Origin: Deltaproteobacteria bacterium
Lineage (GTDB): Bacteria; Desulfobacterota; Binatia; UBA9968; JAJDTQ01
DNA length: 64,000 bases
Direction of reading: 5' to 3'
NCBI GenBank assembly: GCA_028818755.1
Contig: JAPPNF010000134.1
Span: 24,094 to 88,093 of the forward strand
Shown here: piece after piece, positions 54,080-62,249 of the stretch
How positions within the stretch are numbered: position 1 is the stretch's first letter
How the letters are laid out: each line of letters begins with the position of its first letter
The notes under the pieces: model-generated
Databases searched by the model: none
What the model was told of the DNA's origin: nothing
What the model saw: the letters and a program-made list of their open reading frames with translations, nothing else
Made by a program: the position numbers and the translations under genes

Positions 54080-54311
54080 CTTGAGCCTCCAGCTTCTCAA
54101 TCGCTTTGATTACCTGACGAACCTGATACGCCTTGGCCATGCCTTTGTCGTTCTGGATGTTCACTCTGGGGTCTCCAGGCCACGGGGTGCGGTACACCCG
54201 ATGACTTGTCCCCTTCTGCCGCGGCTCGCCGAAATAGTGGTCACAAAGTTTGACCAAGTCGGCGTACCTGACCCCCTTCGGGTTCTGGCGAAGCGTTTCC
54301 AGAAGCGACAC
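54072..54311 (-). CDS. hicA: HicA-type toxin
   Basis: 79 residues from GTG 54311. The HicA motif KGTSHRVYRTPW contains the catalytic His of this mRNA-cleaving, dsRBD-like family. GMAKAYQVRQVIKAIEKLE is the usual C-terminus. Its promoter puts the transcription start within about two bases of the GTG, so the mRNA may be leaderless. The sequence before it has no ribosome-binding site. Confidence 0.88.
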   Translation of the reverse strand: MSLLETLRQNPKGVRYADLVKLCDHYFGEPRQKGTSHRVYRTPWPGDPRVNIQNDKGMAKAYQVRQVIKAIEKLEAQDG

Positions 54312-54317
54312 ACAGTT

Positions 54318-54348
54318 AGTATCTATAATAGTACTAAACAGTTGTCAA
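54318..54348 (-). promoter_or_regulatory. hicAB promoter with palindromic operator
   Basis: On the minus strand TTGACA (54343-54348) and TAGATA (54320-54325) are 17 bases apart. An imperfect palindrome, AGTATCTATAATAGTACT (54318-54335), overlaps the -10 box and fits autorepression by the ribbon-helix-helix of HicB. Confidence 0.6.
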
Positions 54349-54437
54349 GTGCCACGAACCGGGGCGTATCCGGTGGAGGCGACCGAACCGCCTTCATTCG
54401 CGGCGTCAATGCCACGATCATCCGGTCTTCCGCCAAG

Positions 54438-55514
54438 CTAACCGATCCTGCGTTCGGTCGCGGGGTCAAAGAATCGAAGAACCTCCACGGGGCAAGTCAG
54501 ATGCAACGTGCCGTCGCCGAAGGGAACGTCGGCGGGCAGCCGGCAGGTGAGCTCGTTGGAGCCGGCCTCCAGGTAGAGAATGAGTTCGCTGCCGAGCGGC
54601 TCGACTCGCGTGAGCGCGGCCTCGAACTGGCCCTCTTGCGGCGGTGCGGGGCGCAGGTGCTCCGGCCGAACGCCGAGGACGATGTCCCGGCCGGCGTACG
54701 CGTCCAGGGCCGGCGGCACGCGGCACGCAACCGCACCGTCCTTGCTGACGAAGCTCAACCCGTTGTCGCGCCGGATCACGCCGGGGACGAAGTTCATCGG
54801 CGGGCTGCCGATGAAACCGGCTACGAACATGTTTGCGGGCTCGTTGAACAACTCAAGGGGACGCGCCACCTGCTGCACGGTGCCGTCCAGCATGACCGCG
54901 ATGCGGCTGCCCAGCGTCATCGCCTCGACCTGATCGTGGGTGACATAGATCATTGTAGCGCCTAGGCGCGCGTGCAGCGCGCCTAGCTCCGTACGCATCT
55001 GCACGCGGAGCTGCGCATCGAGGTTGCTCAACGGCTCGTCGAACAGGAAGACCTTGGGCTCCCTGACGATGGCGCGGCCCACAGCCACGCGTTGCTTCTG
55101 TCCGCCGGAGAGCTCCGAAGGGCGCCGCTCCAGAAGCGCTTCGATGCCGAGAATGCGGGCGGCGTGGTCCAGCCGCCGGGTGATCTCGTCGCGCGGCACG
55201 CCGCGAACCTTCAGATTCAGCGCCATGTTCTGGCGCACGCTCATGTGGGGATAGAGCGCGTAGTTCTGGAACACCATCGCCACGTCGCGGTCACGCGGAT
55301 GCAACTCGTTGACGCGCCGGCCATCGATCAACACCTCCCCGTCGGTGATGGTCTCGAGGCCCGCCAGCATGCGCAAGGTCGTCGACTTGCCGCAGCCCGA
55401 CGGTCCCACCAGCACGAGAAGCTCGCCGTGAGCGATGGTGAGGCTCAGTTCGCGAATCACGTAGGGTGACCGCCCGAAGCGTTTGGAGACATTCCTGAAC
55501 TCGACCTCCGCCAC
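54438..55514 (-). CDS. Sugar ABC transporter ATP-binding protein (UgpC/MalK-like)
   Basis: 358 residues from GTG 55514, with GGGGAG upstream; open frame extends far upstream through the permease gene but is antiparallel noise. Walker A GPSGCGKST is at about 37-45. Signature LSGGQKQRVAVGRA, Walker B VFLFDEPLSNLD and the H-loop (VTHDQVEAMTLG) follow. The C-terminal ~110 residues are the TOBE/regulatory domain of the MalK group. It is the last gene of a receptor-permease-permease-ATPase operon. Confidence 0.92.
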   Translation of the reverse strand: MAEVEFRNVSKRFGRSPYVIRELSLTIAHGELLVLVGPSGCGKSTTLRMLAGLETITDGEVLIDGRRVNELHPRDRDVAMVFQNYALYPHMSVRQNMALNLKVRGVPRDEITRRLDHAARILGIEALLERRPSELSGGQKQRVAVGRAIVREPKVFLFDEPLSNLDAQLRVQMRTELGALHARLGATMIYVTHDQVEAMTLGSRIAVMLDGTVQQVARPLELFNEPANMFVAGFIGSPPMNFVPGVIRRDNGLSFVSKDGAVACRVPPALDAYAGRDIVLGVRPEHLRPAPPQEGQFEAALTRVEPLGSELILYLEAGSNELTCRLPADVPFGDGTLHLTCPVEVLRFFDPATERRIG

Positions 55515-55531
55515 GCTGTCTCCCCCCGTCC

Positions 55532-56392
55532 TTAACCCTTGATGCCGACCATGGCGATGCCACTCAGCAGCCGCCTGCGCAGGAACGCGAACAGGACGAC
55601 CGTGGGCAGGACGGCGACCACGGACATGGCGAAGATGTAGTTGAGCGGTCGGGCGAACTCGCTCTCGAAGGCCACCAGGCCCACGGGGATCGTCCACAGA
55701 TCCTGCCGGGTGGCGACGATCAGGGGCCAGATCAGGCTGTTCCAGTTGCTCATGAAGGTGAAGATCGCCAGCGCGCCGAGGCCGGGCACGCACATCGGAA
55801 AAATGATCCGCCAGAAGATCTGGAACTCGTTCAGGCCGTCGATTCTGGCCGCCTCGGCATAGTCGTCGGGAATCGTCATGATGAACTGGCGCATCCAGAA
55901 GACGCCGAACGGCGTGATCATTACCGGAACGATCAGGCCCCAGTAGGAGTTGTTCATTCCCAGTTCGCGGACGATGATCAGCATTGGAATGAAGATCACC
56001 TCCAGAGGAATCATCAGGGTAATCAGAATGACCATGAAAAAGGCGTCGCGGCCGAAATAGGTGAACTTGGAGAGGCTGTAGCCGGCCATCGTGCAAAAGA
56101 TCACCGACGAAATCGTCACGGTGCCGCTGACGAACATGCTGTTGGCGAGATAGCGGGCGAAGTTGGCGCGGGCCAGGGGCTCGGTGAAATTGCCGAACCG
56201 CAGGCTGGCCAAGCTCTCCGGGAGCCACTGCAAGGGGACCTTGGTGATCTCCTCCAGGGGCTTGAACGAAGAAAGAACGGTGTAGAGCATCGGCAATACG
56301 AACGCCGCCGCCAGCATGGTCGCGGCGACGAAGATGACGAGCCGGCCCATGGAGAAGCGGAGTCTTGTGCGGGCGAGGGTCACGGCCTTCAA
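55532..56392 (-). CDS. Sugar ABC transporter permease (MalG/UgpE-like)
   Basis: 286 residues with six membrane helices. The EAA loop EAARIDGLNEFQIFWRIIFPMCVPGL is visible. The start is TTG 56392, overlapping the upstream permease stop by four bases, or GTG 56383. It forms the carbohydrate channel with the MalF-like protein. Confidence 0.9.
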   Translation of the reverse strand: MKAVTLARTRLRFSMGRLVIFVAATMLAAAFVLPMLYTVLSSFKPLEEITKVPLQWLPESLASLRFGNFTEPLARANFARYLANSMFVSGTVTISSVIFCTMAGYSLSKFTYFGRDAFFMVILITLMIPLEVIFIPMLIIVRELGMNNSYWGLIVPVMITPFGVFWMRQFIMTIPDDYAEAARIDGLNEFQIFWRIIFPMCVPGLGALAIFTFMSNWNSLIWPLIVATRQDLWTIPVGLVAFESEFARPLNYIFAMSVVAVLPTVVLFAFLRRRLLSGIAMVGIKG

Positions 56393-57279
56393 ACCTTCCA
56401 GCGCAGCAGCCGGTGCTGCACCAGCGTCAGCGCGAATATGATCAGCAGGACGATCACCGACATCGCCGATGCCAGGCCCATGCGGAAGTTGACGACGCCC
56501 TGCTTGAAGATCAGCAGGCCGATGACCTCGGTGGCGTTGCCGGGGCCGCCGTCGGTCATGACCAGGAACGGGTCGAAGCCCTGGATCGTGTTCACCGTGC
56601 CGACCACGAGCATGTAGAAGAGCGTCGGCCTCAGCATCGGCAGCGTCACGTAGATGAACCGCTGCGGCGCGGTCAGCCCGTCGACGATCGCCGCTTCCCA
56701 GACGCTCTTGGGAATGGTCTGCAAGCCGGCCAGCAGGATGATCGAGTAGTAGCCTACGCCCGACCAGACGGTGGTGATGAGAATGGCGACCAGCGCCCAG
56801 TCACCGTCCGTCAGCCAGCTGATGGGAGCGATGCCCAGGAGGTCGGTCAGACTCTCCATGAGGCCGCGCGCCTGGAAGAAGATCTTCCAGACGACGGAGG
56901 TCACGGCCAGCGGGAATACGTACGGCAGGAAGTAGATGGATTGAAAGATCCCCGCGCCCAGGATGCGCGTCTGCACGATGTGCGCCATGAAGAAGGCGAT
57001 GACGAATATCACGGCGAGCCGCAGGAAGATGTACTTGCCGGTCACCCACAGGGCTTCCCAGAACGCCGGCATCTGGGCGATGGCGAGATAGTTGGCGCCG
57101 CCGTTGAAACGGGGCGCGGAGAGCATGCTGAACTTGGTAAAGCTGTAGACCACCGCCACGGCGATGGGCCCGATCAGAAAGACCACCGCGAACAGCAGGG
57201 TCGGCAACAGAAACAGGACGCCGGCGAGGTGCAGGCGCAGGACGTAGCCCGGGGGCCGGACCCTGAAGAACCGTCGCAT
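56389..57279 (-). CDS. Sugar ABC transporter permease (MalF/UgpA-like)
   Basis: 296 residues with six membrane helices and the EAA loop EAAIVDGLTAPQRFIYVTLPMLRPTL. The N-terminal loop KFSMLSAPRFNGGANYLAIAQ is typical of MalF/UgpA. It follows the receptor gene by 76 bases and overlaps the next permease. Confidence 0.9.
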   Translation of the reverse strand: MRRFFRVRPPGYVLRLHLAGVLFLLPTLLFAVVFLIGPIAVAVVYSFTKFSMLSAPRFNGGANYLAIAQMPAFWEALWVTGKYIFLRLAVIFVIAFFMAHIVQTRILGAGIFQSIYFLPYVFPLAVTSVVWKIFFQARGLMESLTDLLGIAPISWLTDGDWALVAILITTVWSGVGYYSIILLAGLQTIPKSVWEAAIVDGLTAPQRFIYVTLPMLRPTLFYMLVVGTVNTIQGFDPFLVMTDGGPGNATEVIGLLIFKQGVVNFRMGLASAMSVIVLLIIFALTLVQHRLLRWKV

Positions 57280-57355
57280 GAAGGCGAAACCCCTTCACGC
57301 CGGCGCCGGCCCCGGTGTGTCACGATCCGGGTACGGCGCCGGCGCTTCGGCCCGC

Positions 57356-58654
57356 TCAACCGCGCTTGAGCACGGCGTCGATATCGGCTTTGGCGCGGTC
57401 GAGCGTCGCCTTGATGTCCTTACCGGAGAGGAGGATCTCCTCCATCGCCTTCTTGAGGATCTCCGAGACCTCCGAGTAATTCCTGATCTTGGCGAGCGGC
57501 TGGGAGTACTGCAGCATGTCTTCCCAGAACGCTGCCTGCGGGATGCTCTTTGCGGCCTCCGATTCCGACCAGCCGGCGCGTGGAATGATGTCGCCGGTCT
57601 CCTTCAGGTGACGGGCCGGCTGCGACGTGAGGAAGTCAGCCAGCTTCCAGGCCGCGCTCTTGTTCTTGCTGTTGTTGAATACGGCCCAGGCCCAGCCCGT
57701 GGTGCTGGTGGCGGTCTTCCGGCCCGCGAACGTCGGCGTCGGAATCGCCAGGAAATCGCTTTCCTTGACCACGCCCTTGAAGTTCTTCACCCAGCGCGGG
57801 ATGCCCCAGTTGCCGCCGATGGTCATGGAGAACTTGCCGGTGGGAAAACCCTCCCGGTAGTAGTCCAGGCTGGCGGCGATGTCCTTGTCGGATACGCCCA
57901 GATCGAACCGCTTCCGGATGGTCTCCATGGTCTTGATCGCGGCCTCGCTGTTGACCAGGGACTCGGTCTGGTCCGCGTTCAGGATGGAGCCGCCAAGCTC
58001 CCGCAGCACGGGTTCGAACTCGAGCAGGTACCACGCGGCGGAGGCGACGAACGGGAATGATATCGCCTGGCGGGTGATGCGCCCCTTGTCGTCCTTCTTG
58101 ACGAGCTTCTTGGCTACGGCATGGGCGTCGTCCCATGTCTTCGGCGCGTCCTTGACCGGGTCGAGCCCGGCCTCGCGGAAATGCTTGGCATTGATGATCC
58201 ACGCATAGATGTTGAACTGGAGCGGCACTCCGTAAAGCCTGTCGCCGACCTGGTAGGATTCGAGCGAGCCGGGCGCCCAGGCCTTGCGCAGCGCATCGAC
58301 CGAGGCGTGGCCCATACTCTTGGCCGCCCCGGCGTCGATGGGAGAGATGACGCCGTTGGCCTCGAAGTCCAACAGACGGCGATAGGTGAGGGCGAACGCG
58401 TCCGGTCCCTCGCCCGCCGCGATTGCGGCCGCCAACCGCTGGAAGTAGTTCTTGTGCGGCGTGACGACGACCTCCACCTTGACGCCGGGATTGGCCGCCT
58501 CGAACTCCTTGACATACTCCTGGTAGATCTTTCCCTGAGCGGCGTTGGGGTCCCAGATGTGCCAGAGCGACACCTTGGTCTGTGCAGTAGCGGAGGTGGC
58601 CACGAACCCGAGCGCCACGACTGCCAGCATTGCATTTCGCAGGATTGGCTTCAT
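57356..58654 (-). CDS. Extracellular sugar-binding protein, family 1
   Basis: 432 residues from ATG 58654. Signal peptide about 1-24 (ATSATAQT). Family-1 pattern: KVSLWHIWDPNAAQGKIYQEYVKEFEAANPGVKVEVV at the N-terminus, then GRKTATSTTGWAWAVFNNSKNKSAAWKLADFLTS. It is the first gene of the sugar ABC operon. Ligand is probably an oligosaccharide or glycerol-phosphate-like solute, as for other UgpB/MalE-group proteins. Confidence 0.9.
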   Translation of the reverse strand: MKPILRNAMLAVVALGFVATSATAQTKVSLWHIWDPNAAQGKIYQEYVKEFEAANPGVKVEVVVTPHKNYFQRLAAAIAAGEGPDAFALTYRRLLDFEANGVISPIDAGAAKSMGHASVDALRKAWAPGSLESYQVGDRLYGVPLQFNIYAWIINAKHFREAGLDPVKDAPKTWDDAHAVAKKLVKKDDKGRITRQAISFPFVASAAWYLLEFEPVLRELGGSILNADQTESLVNSEAAIKTMETIRKRFDLGVSDKDIAASLDYYREGFPTGKFSMTIGGNWGIPRWVKNFKGVVKESDFLAIPTPTFAGRKTATSTTGWAWAVFNNSKNKSAAWKLADFLTSQPARHLKETGDIIPRAGWSESEAAKSIPQAAFWEDMLQYSQPLAKIRNYSEVSEILKKAMEEILLSGKDIKATLDRAKADIDAVLKRG

Positions 58655-58878
58655 GTCATAGTCCTCCATGGCGCGCTCCTCGGGCGATGTTGCATTCGCG
58701 CGGACGCATCGCCGCCTGCCTCTGGAGATGAATCCGACACCCGCGTGGGAGCTTGAAATGAGTCTACGCCCGCGCCCGTTCCGGCAGGCTGCGCGTACGA
58801 TAGGCCCGCGCGGACGAAGCTGTCAAGGCATACGCGGGCTGGCTTGTGGTGCCGTGGCCCGGCAACGGGCCGGATGGA

Positions 58879-58955
58879 TGGTGGTCGCAGCAGGACTCGA
58901 ACCTGCGACCTCTTGCATGTGAGGCAAGCGCTCTAGCCGACTGAGCTATGCGACC
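58879..58955 (-). tRNA. tRNA-Val (anticodon CAC)
   Basis: On the minus strand a complete cloverleaf is present. The acceptor GGTCGCA pairs with TGCGACC, the D arm is GCTC/GAGC, the anticodon stem CTTGC/GCAAG carries loop CTCACAT, and the T arm is GCAGG-TTCGAGT-CCTGC. The discriminator is A and CCA is encoded. The anticodon is CAC, hence valine. Confidence 0.95.
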
Positions 58956-59024
58956 ACTTTGGGACCTTGACGTTTACCACCTCGGCGGGCGGGTTTCAAC
59001 AACGCCGTGACGACCTCGGGTGGA

Positions 59025-59291
59025 TCACTCCCGCTCCTTGTGCCGCTGCTTGATGCGCTGGTTCAGCGACTGCAGGATGCCGGCGTCGACAGCGGCGATG
59101 ACGTCCACCGCGGCGTCGAGATCCCCCTCCGCGATTCCCGCTTTCCTTGCGTCCGCAAGGCGCCGGTCCACTCAGGGATCGCAGTTACGCGTCATGGCCA
59201 CGGCGAGGCCGAGGAAGATCTTCTCGCGCTCGCTGAGGCACTCGACGGCGTGGGCGTCACGGTAGAACTGGCGGAAGTCTGCCTTCTTCAT
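59025..59291 (-). CDS. AhpD/CMD-like selenoprotein with CxxU motif
   Basis: 88 residues from ATG 59291, directly behind a near-ideal AGGAGGAG ribosome-binding site. The sequence is AhpD/carboxymuconolactone-decarboxylase-like: LSEREKIFLGLAVAMTRNCDP, then in-frame TGA at 59174-59172, then VDRRLADARKAGIAEGDLDAAV and a natural stop at 59025. The TGA sits at residue 40, exactly where the second Cys of the CxxC redox pair belongs (Cys37-Asp-Pro-TGA). A hairpin with the features of a bacterial SECIS follows. I read the TGA as selenocysteine. The alternative is a recent nonsense mutation. It lies 44 bases downstream of an EVE-domain gene on the same strand. AhpD-like proteins are small thiol peroxidases or oxidoreductases. 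Confidence 0.72.
59138..59166 (-). promoter_or_regulatory. SECIS-like hairpin directly after the in-frame TGA
   Basis: Eleven bases after the TGA (minus strand) a perfect 6-bp stem, CCTTGC/GCAAGG, closes a GGAC tetraloop (59160-59145). A short lower CCG/CGG helix lies beneath. The apical loop begins with G and lies 17 bases from the TGA, within the range described for bacterial SECIS elements that bind SelB. Confidence 0.65.
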
Positions 59292-59335
59292 GGATCTCCT
59301 CCTGACACGTCATGGCGACCGCACCGGGGATGCGC

Positions 59336-59743
59336 TCAGCCCTTGGCCATCTCCAGGATCTCGTCGTAGTGGGCGTCGCTCACCGGGACGAAGGAAAGCC
59401 GGCCCAGCCGAAACAGGTCGAAGCCTTCGAGCTTGGGGTTGAGCTTCATCTCGGCCAGCGACACCTCGCGCTTCAACGCCTTGCCCACCTTGATGTCGAA
59501 CACCAGCAGCCTGGGGTCGTCCTTCTCGGGGTCGGCATAGGCGCCGGTGGTGGCGGTGCCGAGGCCGACGCACACCCTCTCGCCGCCAGTGTGGTAGACG
59601 ATGCAGCGATCGCCCTTCTTCACGGTCTTGAGGTGCTTGAGCGCAAGATTGTTCTTGATGCCGTCCCAGATCGTCGACTTGTCCCGTTGCAGGTCGGCGA
59701 AGGAATAGACGCTGGGTTCGGTCTTGAGCAGCCAGTTTGCCAT
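59336..59743 (-). CDS. EVE-domain protein
   Basis: 135 residues from ATG 59743, behind AGGAGG; an upstream ATG at 59782 is not needed. The EVE (PUA-like) domain fills the protein: NWLLKTEPSVYSFADLQRDK at the start, WDGIKNNLALKHLKTVKKGDRCIVYHTG in the middle and the pocket region KEDDPRLLVFDI-type sequence after it. EVE proteins bind modified bases in DNA or RNA. It is upstream of the probable selenoprotein gene and may be co-transcribed with it. Confidence 0.9.
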   Translation of the reverse strand: MANWLLKTEPSVYSFADLQRDKSTIWDGIKNNLALKHLKTVKKGDRCIVYHTGGERVCVGLGTATTGAYADPEKDDPRLLVFDIKVGKALKREVSLAEMKLNPKLEGFDLFRLGRLSFVPVSDAHYDEILEMAKG

Positions 59744-59856
59744 GGAATCCTCCTTGTTCGGCGTGGTCTTGAAATACTGCAATCCGGTCCGCGTGGCAAC
59801 ATTCCGCGCGCGCGGCGGGGTGAACCGAGGCGTGTCCTTGTGGTAATAGTCCAGCC

Positions 59857-60747
59857 ATGGCGTCCACGCCGCGCAAGAAGAAGCCTGAGGACCGTCCGCT
59901 GCTGGGCGCCCACATGTCCATCGCCGGCGGCGCCCACAACGCGCTGCACGCCGGCGACAGCGTCGGCTGCGAAGCCATCCAGATCTTCACCAAGTCCTCG
60001 CGGCAGTGGGCCGCGAAACCCCTGAGTGAGGAAGACATCCTGACTTTCAGGGCGACGCAGAAGGCCAGCGGGGTCCACACGGTGGTGGCCCACGACTCCT
60101 ATCTGCTGAACCTTGGCGCGCCCGACCGGGAGCTGCGGGACAAGTCGATCAACGCCTTCATCGACGAGATGGAACGGTGCGAGGCTCTGGGTATCCCGTG
60201 CCTGATCGCCCATCCCGGCGCCCACACCGGCGCGGGCGAGCGCGCGGGCCTGCGCACCATCGCGCGTTCGCTGGACGCGATCCACCGGCGTTGCGCGGGC
60301 TTCAAGGTGCGGGTCGCGCTGGAGATCACCGCCGGCCAGGGCAGCAACCTGGGCTATCGCTTCGAGCACATCCGCAACATCATCGACAGCGCCAGGGAGA
60401 GCGACCGGCTCAGGGTGTGCTTCGACACCCAGCACGCGTTCGCCGCCGGATACGACATCCGCACCCGCGAAGGCTACGAACGGACCTTTACGGAGTTCGA
60501 CGAGACCATCGGCGTCAAGCTTCTCGCCGCCTTCCACCTGAACGACTCGAAGAAAGAGCTTGACTGCCGCGTGGACCGCCACGAGCTCATCGGCAAGGGA
60601 CACATCGACGTGGAGCCGTTCCGGCTGCTGATGAACGACAAGCGTTTCTTTGGACTGCCCATGTGCCTTGAAACCCCCAAGGGCAAGGACCTGAAGGAGG
60701 ATCGCGAGACGCTGGAGTTGCTGCGGTCCTTCCGCGGCGAGGCATGA
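59857..60747 (+). CDS. nfo: Endonuclease IV (AP endonuclease)
   Basis: 296 residues, full length for the AP2EC TIM-barrel family. Landmarks: LLGAHMSIAGGAHNAL, AHDSYLLNLGAPD, CLIAHPGAHTGAG (metal His), VALEITAGQGSNLGYRFEHI (metal Glu), VCFDTQHAFAAGYD (Asp, His) and AFHLNDSKKELDCRVDRHELIGKGHID (His, Asp, His). It cleaves DNA 5' of abasic sites in base-excision repair using zinc ions. The gene is divergent from the EVE/selenoprotein pair. Confidence 0.95.
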   Translation: MASTPRKKKPEDRPLLGAHMSIAGGAHNALHAGDSVGCEAIQIFTKSSRQWAAKPLSEEDILTFRATQKASGVHTVVAHDSYLLNLGAPDRELRDKSINAFIDEMERCEALGIPCLIAHPGAHTGAGERAGLRTIARSLDAIHRRCAGFKVRVALEITAGQGSNLGYRFEHIRNIIDSARESDRLRVCFDTQHAFAAGYDIRTREGYERTFTEFDETIGVKLLAAFHLNDSKKELDCRVDRHELIGKGHIDVEPFRLLMNDKRFFGLPMCLETPKGKDLKEDRETLELLRSFRGEA

Positions 60748-60918
60748 GGATGCGTGAACCTACGGGCAGTCGCGTCGCCACTTTCATCCAGACGCGAATC
60801 GTGAACTGCATCGCGCTTCGTTGATTCGCAGGTGATTGCGCGCTAATCTTCGTAAAGTCGTCTTCCACACGGCCGGGGATCCCCGGCGAATCGAGCATCG
60901 GGAAAGCGAGGGCCGCTT

Positions 60919-62247
60919 GTGAGCACGCATGGTCCTACCGGAAGAGACAGTCGGGTGCTTGGGGCTGAGGGCGCACGGCTGACGCGCAGAACGGTCATTC
61001 ACGCCGGGCTGGCAGCGGTCCTCGCGCCGCCCTGGCTCCACTCCCCGCGCCCGGCCGACGCGTCCGCCGTCCGAGGGATCGGACCCGACGGCGAGATCGT
61101 GCTGGGCGTGTCCGCCGCCTTCTCCGGCCCTTCCCGCGGCCTCGGCACCGAGCTCTACCGCGGCGCCAAGTCGTACTTCAACCACGTCAACGAGAACGGC
61201 GGCGTCAACGGCCGCAAGATCGTCCTGAAGCTCTACGACGACGGCTACCAGCCGGATCCCTGCGTCGAGAACACAGTCAAGCTGATGCTGGAGGACCAGG
61301 TCTTCCTGCTCTTCGGCTACGTGGGCACCCCCACCGTCACCCGCGTTCTGCCGATGTTGAAGAAGTTCCAGGCCCAGCGGGTCTACCTGTTCTTCCCCTT
61401 CACCGGCGCCCAGCCCCAGCGGGAGCCGCCTTACGGGGAGTTCGCCTTCAATTTGCGGGCGTCCTACCGCCAGGAAACCGCCGGCCTCGTGAACAACTTC
61501 GTGCGCATCGGCCGGGAACGCATCGGCATGTTCTACCAGGCCGATGCCTACGGCCGCAGCGGCTGGGCGGGGGTGCGGGCAGCCTTGGCGAAGCACGGCA
61601 TCGAGATGGTCGGCGAGGCCACGTACCGCCGGGGGTCGCGGTTCACGGGCAGCTTCCGGGCCCAGGTGGAGATCCTGAAGAAGGCCTCTCCCGACGCCGT
61701 AATCTGCGTCGGCGCCTACGCCGCCTGCGCCGGCTTCGCCCGCGACGCCGTGGACCTGGGCCTGCGCGTCCCCATCGCCAACCTCTCCTTCGTCGGCAGC
61801 GAAAACCTGCTCAACCTGCTGTCGGAAGGGCAGGACGACCCCGATACCTACGCCCGGTACCTGGTGAACTCGCAGGTGGTGCCCAGCTACGAGGACACCT
61901 CGATCGCGGCCGTCAAGGAGTACCGCGAGCTGATGGCGCGCTACGATCCCCAGGTGCCCAAGGAGCTGGTGAAGGAGGCCTACAAGCCGTTTCCCCACAG
62001 CTTCGTGAGCCTGGAAGGGTTCCTGGACGCCAAGTTGCTGGTGGAGATTCTCCGGCGTCTCAAGGGCAGACCGGACAGAAGCGGCCTGGAGGAGGCCGTT
62101 TTCTCGGTGCGCGACTACGACCTGGGCATCGGCGAGGCCGTGTCCTTCGGGCCGGAGCGCCGGCAGGGGCTGCAGAAGGTTTACTACACGGTCGTCGAGG
62201 GAGGCCGGTTCGTCACCCTGGACGACTGGAAAGCCAAGTTCGGGTGA
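60919..62247 (+). CDS. LivK-like periplasmic binding protein (type 1 fold)
   Basis: 442 residues from GTG 60919. The N-terminus has a twin-arginine segment (RLTRRTVIHAGLAAVLAPPWL), so it is a Tat candidate. The type-1 receptor pattern follows: EIVLGVSAAFSGPSRGLGTELYRGAKSYFNHVNENGGVNGRKI, then GMFYQADAYGRSGWAGVRAALAKHG. Such receptors bind branched-chain amino acids, amides or related solutes. No Liv permease genes are near. Instead it overlaps a membrane sensor gene, so it may act as a sensory receptor. Confidence 0.88.
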   Translation: MSTHGPTGRDSRVLGAEGARLTRRTVIHAGLAAVLAPPWLHSPRPADASAVRGIGPDGEIVLGVSAAFSGPSRGLGTELYRGAKSYFNHVNENGGVNGRKIVLKLYDDGYQPDPCVENTVKLMLEDQVFLLFGYVGTPTVTRVLPMLKKFQAQRVYLFFPFTGAQPQREPPYGEFAFNLRASYRQETAGLVNNFVRIGRERIGMFYQADAYGRSGWAGVRAALAKHGIEMVGEATYRRGSRFTGSFRAQVEILKKASPDAVICVGAYAACAGFARDAVDLGLRVPIANLSFVGSENLLNLLSEGQDDPDTYARYLVNSQVVPSYEDTSIAAVKEYRELMARYDPQVPKELVKEAYKPFPHSFVSLEGFLDAKLLVEILRRLKGRPDRSGLEEAVFSVRDYDLGIGEAVSFGPERRQGLQKVYYTVVEGGRFVTLDDWKAKFG

Positions 62248-62249
62248 TC

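Noticed and set aside
55515-56228. Long N-terminal extension of the sugar ABC ATPase
   Set aside because: It is an off-frame reading of the permease gene. GTG 55514 has a ribosome-binding site and gives the normal MalK start.
59007-59369. Plus-strand 120-residue frame over the selenoprotein gene
   Set aside because: It has no ribosome-binding site or family match. The minus strand has the strong start and the AhpD-like sequence.
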